This document shows positions 34,658 to 47,034 of a stretch of DNA of 64,000 nt, one piece after another (the stretch's first letter is position 1; each line of letters starts with the position of its first letter). A program made the position numbers and the translations under genes. Location of the stretch: the NCBI RefSeq assembly GCF_900110575.1, contig NZ_FOEF01000002.1, positions 620,001 through 684,000 on the forward strand, given 5' to 3'. This DNA is from Amycolatopsis saalfeldensis. GTDB lineage: Bacteria > Actinomycetota > Actinomycetes > Mycobacteriales > Pseudonocardiaceae. The notes beneath the pieces are model-generated. The model saw only the letters and a list, made by a program, of their open reading frames with translations. It ran no database searches and had not been told where the DNA came from.

Positions 34658-37961
<3,304 letters not shown>

Positions 37962-37965
<4 letters not shown>

Positions 37966-38534
37966 GCCTGCTCCCGGTATTCCAGCGCCGCGTCGGCCAG
38001 CCAGGCGGCGAAGTAGGACGCGAAGGACTGCCGCACCAGGACCGTGTACTCGTCGTAGTCGTCGTCCCCGCGGACCAGGAGGATGACGCCGGTCCGCGCG
38101 AGCAGGGTCTGCACGCAGGTGCCGGGCGGCGCCGCCCTCGGGTGCAGGTCGATCGAGCAGCCGTGGGCCAGCACATCTCGCACCGCCGGGCCGGAGAGGG
38201 CGACGGCAGTGCGCTGCGCCGAGGTGTCGGTCACCGCGCCGACCGCGATCGCCTCCCGGATAGCCGGTTCCAGCCCCGCCACACCGGGAGCGGCGAGCAC
38301 CAAGTACTCATCCGGGCCCAGCCACAGCACGTCGACCGCGCCGAACCCCCCGGTCCCGGAGGCGAAAGTGCACGGCACCGACGGCAGCGGAACACCGAGC
38401 ACGGCGCCCACCGCCTCGTGGCCCTCACGCACTCGCAGCGTGAGCTGGGTCAGGAACGGTCGCTCCTCGGCGCCGAGCACCGCGGGCAGCGCCCAGCGCC
38501 CGAGTGGCGCGCGGCGCAGGATTTCAGCCGTCAC
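37962..38534 (-). CDS. soxG: Sarcosine oxidase gamma subunit
   Basis: A 190-residue SoxG: the N-terminal LRRAPLGRWALPAVLG, DVLWLGPDEYLVLA near 68-81, SAQRTAVALSGPAVRDVLAHGCSIDLHP and C-terminal YTVLVRQSFASYFAAWL are family hallmarks. Structural subunit of heterotetrameric sarcosine oxidase, with a GcvT-related fold. It overlaps soxA by 11 bp and purU by 4 bp. Confidence 0.92.
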
Positions 38535-41373
38535 GGCGGGTTCCCTCCTGGTCGAAGAGCACGGATCCGGTCACGGTCACCGGCACCACCTGATCGCCGA
38601 CGGGCACGTACAGCGTCTCGCCGACCCGCTCGTGCCCGGATCGCACCAGCGCCAGCGCGAAGGTCCGTTCCAGCGCGGCACTGCGGTAGCTGGACGTCAC
38701 ATGGCCCAGCATCCGCACCGGTGGCTCGGGCACGTGGCCGGTCTCGATCAGCTGCGCGCCCTCGGGCAGCCGCACCGCCGGGTCCACCGGCAGCAGGCCG
38801 ACGAGCTGCTTGCGGTCGGGCCGGTTGTTCTCCGCCCGCGCGAACGAGCGCTTGCCCAGGAAGTCGGCCTTCTTCTTGGACACCGCCCAGGACATCCCGA
38901 GGTCCTGCGGGGTGACCGTGGCGTCGGTCTCCTGGCCGATGATCGGGTAGCCCTTCTCGGCGCGCAGCACGTGCATGGTCTCGGTGCCGTACGGCGTGAT
39001 GCCGTACTCGGCGCCGGCGTCCAGCAGCGACTCCCACAGCGCGATCCCGTACCAGGACGGCACATTGACCTCGTAGGCCAGCTCGCCGGAGAAGCTGATC
39101 CGGCAGACCCGCGCCGGGATCCCGGCCACCTCGGCGTCGTGCCAGGTCATGAAGCCGAACGCCTCGTTGCTCACGTCGAGGCCCGGGGCGAGCGCGCCGA
39201 GCACGTCCCGCGAGCGCGGCCCGACCAGCGGGATCGTCGCCCAGTGCTCGGTCACCGAAGTCGCGAACACCCGCAGGTGCGGCCACTCGGTCTGGAGCCA
39301 CTCCTCCATCCACTCCAGCACCATCGCCGCGTTGCCGGTGGTCGTGGTGACCAGGAACCGGTCCTCGCCGACGCGGATGACGGTGCCGTCGTCGATCACC
39401 ATCCCGTCCACACCGCACATCACGCCGTAGCGGATCCGGCCGGCCTTCAGCGTGCTCATCATGTTGGTGTAGAGCAGGTCCAGGAACGCGGCGGCGTCCG
39501 GGCCCTGCACGTCGATCTTGCCGAGGGTGGAGCCGTCCATCATGGCCACGCCGGTGCGCGCCGCCCGGCACTCCCGCAGCACGGCGGCTTCCAGGTCTTC
39601 ACCCGGGCGCGGGTAGTACCACGGGCGCTTCCACTGGCCGACGTTCTCGAACTCCGCCCCGTGCGCGACGTGCCACGCGTGCAGCGCGGTGACGCGGACG
39701 GGATCGTGCAGCTCACCGCGGTGCCGCCCGGCCAGCGCCGCGAACGCCACCGAGGTGTAAGGCGGGCGGTAGGTCGTCGGCCGCTGTTCGGCGAGGTCCA
39801 GGCCGAGCGCGTCCGCGGTGATGCCGGCGGCGAGCAGACCGGAGGTCTTGCCCTGGTCGTGCGCGGTGCCGATGGTGGTGTAGCGCTTGATGTGCTCCAG
39901 CGACCGCAGCCCGGCCCCGGTCGCCCGCAGCACGTCCGACACCGTGGCGTCGCGCTGCAGGTCGACGAAGCGGGTGTCCACTTCGGACTCCGGTCCGGGC
40001 ACGAGCCACAGCACCGCGGGCGGCAGCTCCGGCGGCCGCGCGTCCGACGTCGGCGGCGGCAGTTCCCCGGGCGGCGAGAACCCGGCCGCCGTCAACGCGG
40101 CGGCCCCGGCCGCACGGCCTTCGCGGACGCAGCCCGCGAAGTCCGGCGCGCCGGTCGCCGAGCCCGCGACCCGGGCGGACGGCAGGTCACCGTCGGGCAC
40201 GTACGCGCCCAGCTCGGCGGCGTAACGCAGCTTCCCGCGCACTTGGCTGAACAGGTGCACCGCGGGATTCCAGCCGCCGGAAACCAGCAGCACGTCACAA
40301 GCCACCACCTCCTTGGACGGCGCGGCCCCGGACGGTCCGACAACTGCCGCCGACACGCGATCCGTGCCCTCGGTTCCGGTGACCACACTGCCGGTGCGGA
40401 TCTCGACGCCCCGCTCGGCACACGCGGCGGCCCAGCCCGCCGGGGCCTCGGGCCGCGCATCGACGATCAGCGCGATCTCGACCCCGGCGTCGGCCAGATC
40501 AACAGCGGCGGCGTACGCGCTGTCGTCGGTGGTGAACAGCACCGCACGACGGCCCGGCAGCACGCCGTAGCGGTGCAGGTACGTGCGGGCTGACGCGGCG
40601 AGCAGGATGCCGGGCCGGTCATTGTCCGCGAAGACCACCGGGCGCTCGTGCGCGCCGGTCGCGAACACCGTCTGCTTCGCCCGGATCCGCCAAACCCGTT
40701 GCCGCGCCACGTTTTCCGGCGCCGCCGTCCCGAGGTGGTCGGTGCGGCGCTGCAACGCGAGCACGAACCCGTCGTCGTACGCGCCGAAGGCGGTCGTGCG
40801 CTCCAGCACCAGCACGTCGGGCGTGTCGCGCAGCTCGCCGGCGACCGCGCGAGCCCATTCCACAGCGGGCTTCAGCCCGATGAACTCGCCGGAGCCCAGC
40901 AGCGAGCCGCCCGGCTCCGGCTGGTCGTCCACGAGCACCACCCGTGCCCCGGACCGCGCCGCCGTCTGCGCGGCGGTCAGCCCGGCCGGGCCGGCGCCGA
41001 CCACGAGCACATCGCAGTGGACGTGCTTGGCGTCGTAGCGAGCCGGGTCGGCGTCGGCCGCGAGACGGCCCTGTCCCGGCAGCCCGCGCGCGACGAGGCC
41101 GTCGAACAGTTCCACTGTGGTCGCCGTCAGCATCGGCTCGGGGAACGGTTCTTCCAGCTGTACCACCGCATTCGCGTCCTCGACGCCCGCGGCCATGATG
41201 CCGCGCGGGCGGCCGTGGGTGATGCTCGTGGCGACCTGGTGGACGCCGTTCGCGAGCAGCGCCGAAGCGAGCGTGTCGCCGGGGTGGCCGGTGAGCGCCC
41301 GGCCGTCGAAGGTGAAGTGCAGGGTCGTGTCACGGTCGAGGTGACCGCCCGCGGGGAGTCGGAAATCGTTCAC
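38524..41373 (-). CDS. soxA: Sarcosine oxidase alpha subunit
   Basis: A 949-residue SoxA. Order: an N-terminal ferredoxin-like fold domain (about 10-100; LHFTFDGRALTGHPGDTLASAL), an NAD-binding FAD-type domain with VVGAGPAG at 124-131, and a C-terminal folate-binding GcvT domain from about 600 (GVAMMDGSTLGKIDVQGPDA ... FSGELAYEVNVPSW). With SoxB, SoxD and SoxG it oxidises sarcosine to glycine, hydrogen peroxide and methylene-THF. GTG 41373 overlaps the soxD TGA by 4 bp. Confidence 0.95.
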   Translation of the reverse strand: MNDFRLPAGGHLDRDTTLHFTFDGRALTGHPGDTLASALLANGVHQVATSITHGRPRGIMAAGVEDANAVVQLEEPFPEPMLTATTVELFDGLVARGLPGQGRLAADADPARYDAKHVHCDVLVVGAGPAGLTAAQTAARSGARVVLVDDQPEPGGSLLGSGEFIGLKPAVEWARAVAGELRDTPDVLVLERTTAFGAYDDGFVLALQRRTDHLGTAAPENVARQRVWRIRAKQTVFATGAHERPVVFADNDRPGILLAASARTYLHRYGVLPGRRAVLFTTDDSAYAAAVDLADAGVEIALIVDARPEAPAGWAAACAERGVEIRTGSVVTGTEGTDRVSAAVVGPSGAAPSKEVVACDVLLVSGGWNPAVHLFSQVRGKLRYAAELGAYVPDGDLPSARVAGSATGAPDFAGCVREGRAAGAAALTAAGFSPPGELPPPTSDARPPELPPAVLWLVPGPESEVDTRFVDLQRDATVSDVLRATGAGLRSLEHIKRYTTIGTAHDQGKTSGLLAAGITADALGLDLAEQRPTTYRPPYTSVAFAALAGRHRGELHDPVRVTALHAWHVAHGAEFENVGQWKRPWYYPRPGEDLEAAVLRECRAARTGVAMMDGSTLGKIDVQGPDAAAFLDLLYTNMMSTLKAGRIRYGVMCGVDGMVIDDGTVIRVGEDRFLVTTTTGNAAMVLEWMEEWLQTEWPHLRVFATSVTEHWATIPLVGPRSRDVLGALAPGLDVSNEAFGFMTWHDAEVAGIPARVCRISFSGELAYEVNVPSWYGIALWESLLDAGAEYGITPYGTETMHVLRAEKGYPIIGQETDATVTPQDLGMSWAVSKKKADFLGKRSFARAENNRPDRKQLVGLLPVDPAVRLPEGAQLIETGHVPEPPVRMLGHVTSSYRSAALERTFALALVRSGHERVGETLYVPVGDQVVPVTVTGSVLFDQEGTRRDG

Positions 41374-41648
41374 GGCGTCACCGGCCGGGGCTCGTCGAGG
41401 CGGTAGACCGCCAGCAGGTCGTGGGTACGGGTGTCGCGGACGGCGTTGAACCAGCGGCGGCAGCCCGCGCTGTGGCTCCACCGCTCGGCGAACGGACCGC
41501 TCGGGTTGGCGCGGAAGAACACGAACTTCGCCCATTCCTCGTCCGAAAGCGCCGAAGGCTCCGCGGGATAGGCGACGTGGGCCTGGCCGCCGTAGTGGAA
41601 CTCGGCCTCTTCACGCGGCCCGCACCACGGGCAGGGGATGAGTTGCAT
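41370..41648 (-). CDS. soxD: Sarcosine oxidase delta subunit
   Basis: A 92-residue SoxD. All four zinc ligands are in the positions known for the family: Cys6 and Cys9 (IPCPWCG), His59 and Cys63 (SHSAGC). The motif EEAEFHYGGQAHVAYP is typical. ATG 41648; 8 bp after soxB and coupled to soxA through a GTGA overlap. The order soxB-soxD-soxA-soxG is the standard one. Confidence 0.94.
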   Translation of the reverse strand: MQLIPCPWCGPREEAEFHYGGQAHVAYPAEPSALSDEEWAKFVFFRANPSGPFAERWSHSAGCRRWFNAVRDTRTHDLLAVYRLDEPRPVTP

Positions 41649-41656
41649 CAAGACTC

Positions 41657-42886
41657 CTAATGCGCGACGGCGGCGGCGCCGTGCTCGTCGACGAGGGCGC
41701 CGGTGGTGAACCGGTCGAGGGTGAACGGCTCGGCGTACGGGTGCGGCTTGCCCTTCGCGACGGTGTGCGCGAAGCAGTCGCCGACACCGGGCGTGGCCTT
41801 GAAGCCGCCGGTGCCCCAGCCGCAGTTGAGGAACAGGTTCTCCACCGGCGTCAGCCCGACGATCGGCGACGCGTCCGGCGTGACGTCCACGATGCCGGCC
41901 CAGGTGCGCAGCAGGTGCGCCCGCGCGAACACGGGGAACAGCTCCAGCGCGGCGGCCATCTGCTCCTCGATGATGTGGAACGACCCGCGCTGGCCGTACC
42001 CGGAGTAGCTGTCGATGCCCGCGCCCATCACCAGTTCGCCCTTGTGCGCCTGGGAAACGTAGACGTGCACGGCGTTCGACATCACCACGGTCGGGTGCAC
42101 GGGCTCCAGCAGCTCGGACACCAGCGCCTGCAACGGGTGCGACACCAGCGGCAGGTCGATCCCGGCCATTTTCGCCAGCACCGACGAGTGCCCGGCGGCG
42201 CACAGCGCGACCTTGCCCGCGGCGATCCGGCCGCGGCTGGTCTCGACTGCCGTCACCCGCCCGCCGCGCTGCTCGATCCCGGTGACCTCGCAGTTCTGGA
42301 TCAGGTCGACGCCCATCGCGGCCGCCGCGCGGGCGAAGCCCCAGGCGACGTAGTCGTGCTTGGCGATGCCGGCCCGCGGCTGGAAGGTCGCACCGAGCAC
42401 CGGGTACCGGACGTCGGGCGAGGTGTTCACGATCGGGCAGATCTCCTTGACCCGCGCGGCGTCCACCCACTCGGCGTCGATGCCGTTGAGCTTGTTGGCC
42501 TCGACGCGGCGCACGCTGTCACGCACGTCCTGCAGGCTGTGCGCGAGGTTGAGCACGCCGCGCTGGCTGAACAGGATCGGGTAGCCCAGGTCCTCTTCGA
42601 GGCCCTCCCACAGCTTGAGCGAGTGCTCGTAGATGCCGGAACTCTCGTCCCACAGGTAGTTGGAGCGGATGATCGTGGTGTTGCGGGCCATGTTGCCGCC
42701 CGCGAGCCAGCCCTTCTCCAGCACGGCCACGTTCGTGATGCCGTGCACCTTCGCCAGGTAGTACGCGGTGGCCAGGCCGTGCCCGCCGCCGCCGACCACC
42801 ACCACGTCGTAGGCGCGCTTCGGGTCCGGGTTGTCCCAGAGGAAGTCCGGGTGCTCCGGCAGATCGGCGCCGGGGGTGCGGGTCAT
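41657..42886 (-). CDS. soxB: Sarcosine oxidase beta subunit
   Basis: A 409-residue SoxB flavoprotein, the site of sarcosine oxidation. FAD-fold motif [10 protein letters not shown] at 31-40; His177 in [15 protein letters not shown] corresponds to the histidine that carries covalent FMN in heterotetrameric sarcosine oxidases; the C-terminal [10 protein letters not shown] and [18 protein letters not shown] are also conserved. Its ATG overlaps the glyA TGA by 4 bp. Confidence 0.95.
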   Translation of the reverse strand: MTRTPGADLPEHPDFLWDNPDPKRAYDVVVVGGGGHGLATAYYLAKVHGITNVAVLEKGWLAGGNMARNTTIIRSNYLWDESSGIYEHSLKLWEGLEEDLGYPILFSQRGVLNLAHSLQDVRDSVRRVEANKLNGIDAEWVDAARVKEICPIVNTSPDVRYPVLGATFQPRAGIAKHDYVAWGFARAAAAMGVDLIQNCEVTGIEQRGGRVTAVETSRGRIAAGKVALCAAGHSSVLAKMAGIDLPLVSHPLQALVSELLEPVHPTVVMSNAVHVYVSQAHKGELVMGAGIDSYSGYGQRGSFHIIEEQMAAALELFPVFARAHLLRTWAGIVDVTPDASPIVGLTPVENLFLNCGWGTGGFKATPGVGDCFAHTVAKGKPHPYAEPFTLDRFTTGALVDEHGAAAVAH

Positions 42887-44181
42887 CGGGCGGCTCCCAG
42901 GTGCGGGTACAGCGGGAAACGGTCGGTCAGCGCGGCGACGCGGTCGCGCAGTTCTTGCGCTGTGGCTTCGGGCAGCAACGCGGTGGCGACGATGTCGGCG
43001 ACCTCGCGGAACTCCTCGTCGCCGAAGCCGCGGGTGGCCAGCGCCGGGGTGCCGATCCGGATGCCGGACGTGACCATCGGCGGGCGCGGGTCGAACGGGA
43101 CGGCGTTGCGGTTCACCGTGATACCGACCTCGTGCAGCCGGTCCTCGGCCTGCTTGCCGTCCAGCTCGGAGTCGCGCAGGTCGGCGAGCACGAGGTGGAC
43201 GTCCGTGCCGCCGGTCAGCACCGAAACGCCCGCCGCCGCGGTGTCCTCGGCCAGCAGCCGCCCGGCCAGGATCTTCGCGCCGCGCAAGGTGCGCCGCTGG
43301 CGCTCGGCGAACTCGGGCTCGGCCGCCATCTTGAACGCCACCGCCTTGGCCGCGATCACGTGCTCCAGCGGGCCGCCCTGCTGGCCGGGGAACACCGCGG
43401 AGTTCACCTTCTTGGCCAGCGCCGGGTCGTTCGTCAGGATCACCCCGCCGCGCGGGCCGCCGAGGGTCTTGTGCGTGGTGGTGGTCGTGACGTGCGCGTG
43501 CGGCACCGGCGAGGGGTGCAGCCCGGCCGCGACCAGCCCGGCGAAGTGGGCCATGTCGACCAGCAGGTACGCGCCCACCTCGTCGGCGATCTCGCGGAAC
43601 CGCGCGAAGTCGAGCTGACGCGGGTAGGCCGACCAGCCGGCGATGACCAGCTTCGGCCGGTGCTCCCGCGCCAGCCGGGCGACCTCGTCCATGTCCACCC
43701 GGAAGTCCTTTTCGGACACTTCGTAGGCGGCGACTTCGTAGAGCAGGCCGGAGAAGTTGATCCGCATGCCGTGGGTGAGGTGCCCGCCGTGGGCGAGCGA
43801 GAGGCCGAGGATCTTGTCGCCCGGCTTGATCAGCGCGGCCATGGCGGCGGCGTTGGCCTGCGCGCCCGAATGCGGCTGCACGTTGGCGAACTGCGCGCCG
43901 AACAGCGCCTTGGCCCGGCCGAGCGCCAGCGTCTCCAGCACGTCGACGTGCTCGCAGCCGCCGTAGTAACGACGGCCGGGATAACCCTCGGCGTACTTGT
44001 TGGTGAGCACCGAGCCCTGGGCCTGGAGGACCGCCGCGGGCGCGAAGTTCTCGCTGGCGATCATCTCCAGCGTCGAGCGCTGGCGGTCCAGCTCGGCGCC
44101 GATCGCGGCGGCCACGGCCGGGTCGAAGTCCTGCAGGGAACGCTCGAGCCCGGCGCCCGTTCCCTCGATCGTCGCGGTCAT
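42883..44181 (-). CDS. glyA: Serine hydroxymethyltransferase
   Basis: A 432-residue PLP enzyme. The Schiff-base lysine is Lys238 in [15 protein letters not shown]; also visible are SENF (43-46), [15 protein letters not shown] and [15 protein letters not shown]. It condenses glycine with methylene-THF to serine, the natural sink for both products of the downstream Sox and dimethylglycine oxidase. First gene of the operon glyA-soxBDAG-purU-DMGO-cyclodeaminase, which runs about 10 kb with overlaps or short gaps. Probably a dedicated second copy rather than the housekeeping gene (inference). Confidence 0.93.
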   Translation of the reverse strand: MTATIEGTGAGLERSLQDFDPAVAAAIGAELDRQRSTLEMIASENFAPAAVLQAQGSVLTNKYAEGYPGRRYYGGCEHVDVLETLALGRAKALFGAQFANVQPHSGAQANAAAMAALIKPGDKILGLSLAHGGHLTHGMRINFSGLLYEVAAYEVSEKDFRVDMDEVARLAREHRPKLVIAGWSAYPRQLDFARFREIADEVGAYLLVDMAHFAGLVAAGLHPSPVPHAHVTTTTTHKTLGGPRGGVILTNDPALAKKVNSAVFPGQQGGPLEHVIAAKAVAFKMAAEPEFAERQRRTLRGAKILAGRLLAEDTAAAGVSVLTGGTDVHLVLADLRDSELDGKQAEDRLHEVGITVNRNAVPFDPRPPMVTSGIRIGTPALATRGFGDEEFREVADIVATALLPEATAQELRDRVAALTDRFPLYPHLGAAR

Positions 44182-44207
44182 TCCTGCCTGCTTCCCTGAC
44201 GGCTTCC

Positions 44208-44241
44208 TTGACTGACAGACTGGTCGACTACTGATATATCA
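44208..44241. promoter_or_regulatory. Divergent glyA/gntR promoter with palindrome
   Basis: TTGACT (44208-44213) with a 17-18 base spacer leads to CTGATA/TGATAT, a plausible promoter for gntR. The perfect palindrome TGATATATCA (44232-44241) overlaps this -10. The 83-bp space serves both glyA (start 44181) and gntR (start 44265), so binding here could control both. Confidence 0.6.
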
Positions 44242-44264
44242 ATCTTCGCTGTAGGGTAGGCGGC

Positions 44265-44927
44265 GTGAGCACACAGGTCAACACACCGATGCCGGCCGCC
44301 GGGCCGTCCCTCGCGGAGCAGGCGTACCTGTTCGTCCGCGACCGCCTCGTCATGCTCGACATCAAGCCGGGTGAGCCGATCAACGAGGAGTGGCTGGGCG
44401 GTTCACTCGGCATGGGCCGCACGCCGATCCGCGAAGCGCTCAAACGCCTGGAGTCCGAGCGGCTGGTCGTCGCCTACCCGCGCCGGGGCACGTTCGCCAC
44501 CGACGTCAACATCTCCGACCTCGCGCACATCTCCGAGGTCCGCCGCACGCTGGAGCCGGCCGCCACCGCGGCGGCGGCCGAGCGCGCGACCGACGAGGAC
44601 CGCGAGCGCCTCACCGCGCTGCGAGAGCGGCTGGACACCGGGCAGCCCGCCGGGAACACCGAACTGCTGCGGGTCGACCTCGAGCTGCACCGGGCCGTGT
44701 ACGCCTGCGTGCACAACCCGTTCCTCGAAGACACGCTGATCCACTACGACAACCTCGCCACCCGTATCTGGTGCGTGTTCCTGCCGCGCCTGCGCGGGAT
44801 GGCCGGCCACGTGAACGAGCACGCCCCGCTGCTCACCGCCATCATCGACGGCGACGCGAAGAAGGCCGCGGAGCTGACGCTCGGGCACGTGACCGGCTTC
44901 GAACAGGCGATCCGCGCATTGATCTAG
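44265..44927 (+). CDS. GntR family regulator, FCD subfamily
   Basis: A 220-residue FadR-type regulator. Winged helix about residues 15-80 (LAEQAYLFVRDRLVMLDIKP, then MGRTPIREALKRLESERLVVAYPRRGTF), followed by an all-helical FCD domain with candidate metal ligands (DLELHRAVYACVHNPFLEDTLIHY). GTG 44265. It lies between the glyA-sox operon and the oxygenase gene, so it is the best local candidate for controlling betaine/sarcosine catabolism. Its stop overlaps that of gbcA by 4 bp, tail to tail. Confidence 0.86.
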   Translation: MSTQVNTPMPAAGPSLAEQAYLFVRDRLVMLDIKPGEPINEEWLGGSLGMGRTPIREALKRLESERLVVAYPRRGTFATDVNISDLAHISEVRRTLEPAATAAAAERATDEDRERLTALRERLDTGQPAGNTELLRVDLELHRAVYACVHNPFLEDTLIHYDNLATRIWCVFLPRLRGMAGHVNEHAPLLTAIIDGDAKKAAELTLGHVTGFEQAIRALI

Positions 44928-46045
44928 CCTTCCGTCCGCGCGCGGACCCAGTCGTGGAACGCGCCGATGTGGTGCTCGCTCGGCACCAGCACGCCGCCGC
45001 GGGCGTACGAGCGGGAGCCCATCGCGAGCTGACAGCGTTCGCACGCCTCGAAGTCCTGCTGGTTCACGCGGTGGAACAGCTCGACCGACCGCGTCAGGTC
45101 CACTCCGGACTCCACCACCCCGGGCAGGTACAGCCAGTCGCAGCGGACGATCGTGCGGTCCGGCGCCAGCGGGAACATCCGGTGCAGGATCACGTGGTCG
45201 GGCACCAGGTTCACGAACACCTGCGGCCGCACGGTGATCGCGTAGTACCGGCGGTCCTGGTGCTCCCCCACGCCGGGCAGCCGCTCGACGCCCTCGCTCC
45301 CGTCCACCGTGAACCCGGCGACCTCCTCGCCGAACTCGGCGCCGTGGCCCACGAAGTACTGCGCGGCGTAGCCGTCGGCGAACTCCGGCAGCACCTCCGT
45401 CAGCTCCGGGTGGATCGTCGCGCAGTGGTAGCACTCCATGAAGTTCTCGATGATCTGCTTCCAGTTCGCCTTCACGTCGTACTCGATGCGCTTGCCCAGC
45501 GCCAGGTCCTCGATCCCGTACGCGTCCAGCTCCTGCAGGCCCCCGAGCCGGTCGGCGACGTCGGCCATCACCGTGCCCTCGAAGGACGGCGGCTCCCCGG
45601 CCAGGCTGACCCAGGCGTAGCCGAGCCATTCCCGCAGGTGCACCCTGGTCAGGCCGTACTCGGTGCGGTCGACGTCGGGCATGCCGGTGAGGTTGGGCGC
45701 GGCGATCAGCTTGCCGTCGAGGCCGTAGGTCCAGGCGTGGTACATGCATTGGAACGCCCGCTTGACCTGGCCCCGGTCCTCGGTGCACAGCCGGGCGCCG
45801 CGGTGGCGGCAGACGTTGAGGAAGGCACCCAGCTTCCCGTCGCGCGCCCGCGCGACGATCACGCTCTCCCGTCCGATTTGGACGGTTTCGAAGGCGCCCG
45901 CCGCGGGCAGGTCCGCGCTGCGCACGGCGCAGAACCAGTCGGTCTCGAAGATCTTCTCCTGTTCCCGCGCGAAGACCGCCGGGTCCGTGTAGTACCGGCC
46001 GGACAACGTGGGCAGCAGGCTCTGCGGCAGGTCGGTGGTGGTCAC
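44924..46045 (-). CDS. gbcA: Rieske non-heme iron oxygenase, glycine betaine demethylase-like
   Basis: A 373-residue oxygenase. Rieske cluster ligands are Cys79-x-His81 (CRHRGARLC) and Cys100-x2-His103 (CMYHAW); mononuclear iron histidines are in MECYHCATIHPE (His207, His212). It resembles GbcA, which demethylates glycine betaine to dimethylglycine, fitting its place between betaine formation and dimethylglycine oxidation. No GbcB-type reductase is adjacent; the ferredoxin and reductase at 51986-53469 may serve. GTG 46045 with GAGAGGAG 9 bases upstream. Carnitine or choline oxygenase are alternatives. Confidence 0.82.
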   Translation of the reverse strand: MTTTDLPQSLLPTLSGRYYTDPAVFAREQEKIFETDWFCAVRSADLPAAGAFETVQIGRESVIVARARDGKLGAFLNVCRHRGARLCTEDRGQVKRAFQCMYHAWTYGLDGKLIAAPNLTGMPDVDRTEYGLTRVHLREWLGYAWVSLAGEPPSFEGTVMADVADRLGGLQELDAYGIEDLALGKRIEYDVKANWKQIIENFMECYHCATIHPELTEVLPEFADGYAAQYFVGHGAEFGEEVAGFTVDGSEGVERLPGVGEHQDRRYYAITVRPQVFVNLVPDHVILHRMFPLAPDRTIVRCDWLYLPGVVESGVDLTRSVELFHRVNQQDFEACERCQLAMGSRSYARGGVLVPSEHHIGAFHDWVRARTEG

Positions 46046-46099
46046 CGGCGATGCTCCTCTCAGCGGCCTCGACAGGCTCAGCGGGATCAAGAGCGATGC

Positions 46100-46166
46100 A
46101 GTTGCGTATTACGCGCCGGGTTGCTCTCTACGGAACAGAGTGCGGGCGGGCCGGGGCAGGTGTCAA
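46100..46166 (-). promoter_or_regulatory. gbcA promoter region with shared TAATACGCAACT box
   Basis: Read on the minus strand, TTGACA (46166-46161) is a consensus -35, and TAATACGCAACT (46111-46100) lies 55 bp before the gbcA GTG. The box sits in the small palindrome GCGTAATACGC. The identical 12-mer, in the same orientation to its gene, stands before the Rieske ferredoxin gene. The remaining gene-free bases to 46308 hold no recognisable feature. Confidence 0.6.
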
Positions 46167-46308
46167 GAACGGATTTCCGCGTCACCCGATTACCAGCCGG
46201 TAGGGGAACCTGTTGCGCGATCACGGTTTCCGGGCCGTGAACGCGAGGTGGCCGCCCACGTCGCGGCGACGCGGGCGGACGGGCGGGCCGATCAGGAGGC
46301 AGGCCCGG

Positions 46309-46887
46309 TCAGGCGGCGGGCCCCTCGATGGCCCGGCGGAACAGCGCCTCGATCTCGGTGTCGTCCGGCTGCGGCTCGGCCAGTGCCGCCTGCATGAGCA
46401 GGCCGCAGAAGAGCCCGGCGAGCAGCCGTCCGGTCAGCGGGTCGGTGCGGGAGCGGAACAGCTCGATCAGCGCGTCGTCCCAGGCCGCGCTCGCCGGGCG
46501 CAGCCGCGGCCGGTGCATGGCCGCGACGTACAGGTCGTATTCGACGACGGTGTGCGGGTACTGCTCGTGGATGTAGCCCATCACCAGCTCGGCCAGCGCC
46601 GCGGCGAAATCGGCGTCCGGCGCGAGGCCCTGCTCCCACTCCCGCAGCTCGCGCACGTTGTTCTCGGCTGCCTCGTGCAACGCGACTTCGAGCAGGTCGT
46701 CGAGGGTCGCGAAGTGGTAGGTGGTCGACCCGAGCGGCACGTCGGCCGCGGCCGCGACGGCGCGGTGGGTCAAGCCCTCGATGCCCCGCTCCGCGACCAC
46801 CTCGATGGCGGCCTTCGCGATCCGCGCGCGCCGCTCCGGGTCGTTCGGACCCCGCAGCCGGCGCCCCGCCGGCTCCCTCGTCGCCAT
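46309..46887 (-). CDS. TetR family regulator (BetI-like position)
   Basis: A 192-residue TetR protein. Helix-turn-helix about residues 18-66: PERRARIAKAAIEVVAERGI, then EGLTHRAVAAAADVPLGSTTYHFATLDDLLEVAL. ATG 46887 with AAGGAG 10 bases upstream. It is divergent from betaine aldehyde dehydrogenase, the same arrangement as betI beside bet genes, and dyads fill the shared region. A choline- or betaine-responsive repressor is inferred from context only; the C-terminus does not identify BetI. Confidence 0.83.
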   Translation of the reverse strand: MATREPAGRRLRGPNDPERRARIAKAAIEVVAERGIEGLTHRAVAAAADVPLGSTTYHFATLDDLLEVALHEAAENNVRELREWEQGLAPDADFAAALAELVMGYIHEQYPHTVVEYDLYVAAMHRPRLRPASAAWDDALIELFRSRTDPLTGRLLAGLFCGLLMQAALAEPQPDDTEIEALFRRAIEGPAA

Positions 46888-46957
46888 CGCCCCGCAGCTC
46901 CTTCGCTCACCGCCGCCTCGAGTTACCAGCAGGAAAACCTCAGGAACCCGTTGTGGA

Positions 46958-46989
46958 CATGTGTACATGCTTCGCGTACAAATGTACGC
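46958..46989. promoter_or_regulatory. Tandem operator dyads upstream of betB
   Basis: GCGTACA-AA-TGTACGC is a perfect 16-bp dyad (46974-46989) that covers a possible -10 (TACAAAT). CATGT-GT-ACATG, 46958-46969, is a shorter dyad just upstream with the same 2-bp centre. Both lie between the divergent TetR (46887) and betB (47035) starts and are good candidates for that regulator's sites. Confidence 0.65.
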
Positions 46990-47034
46990 ACTCGAAGTGC
47001 CCCGCGTCACCCTCCGCACGAACGGGAAGGCCTG

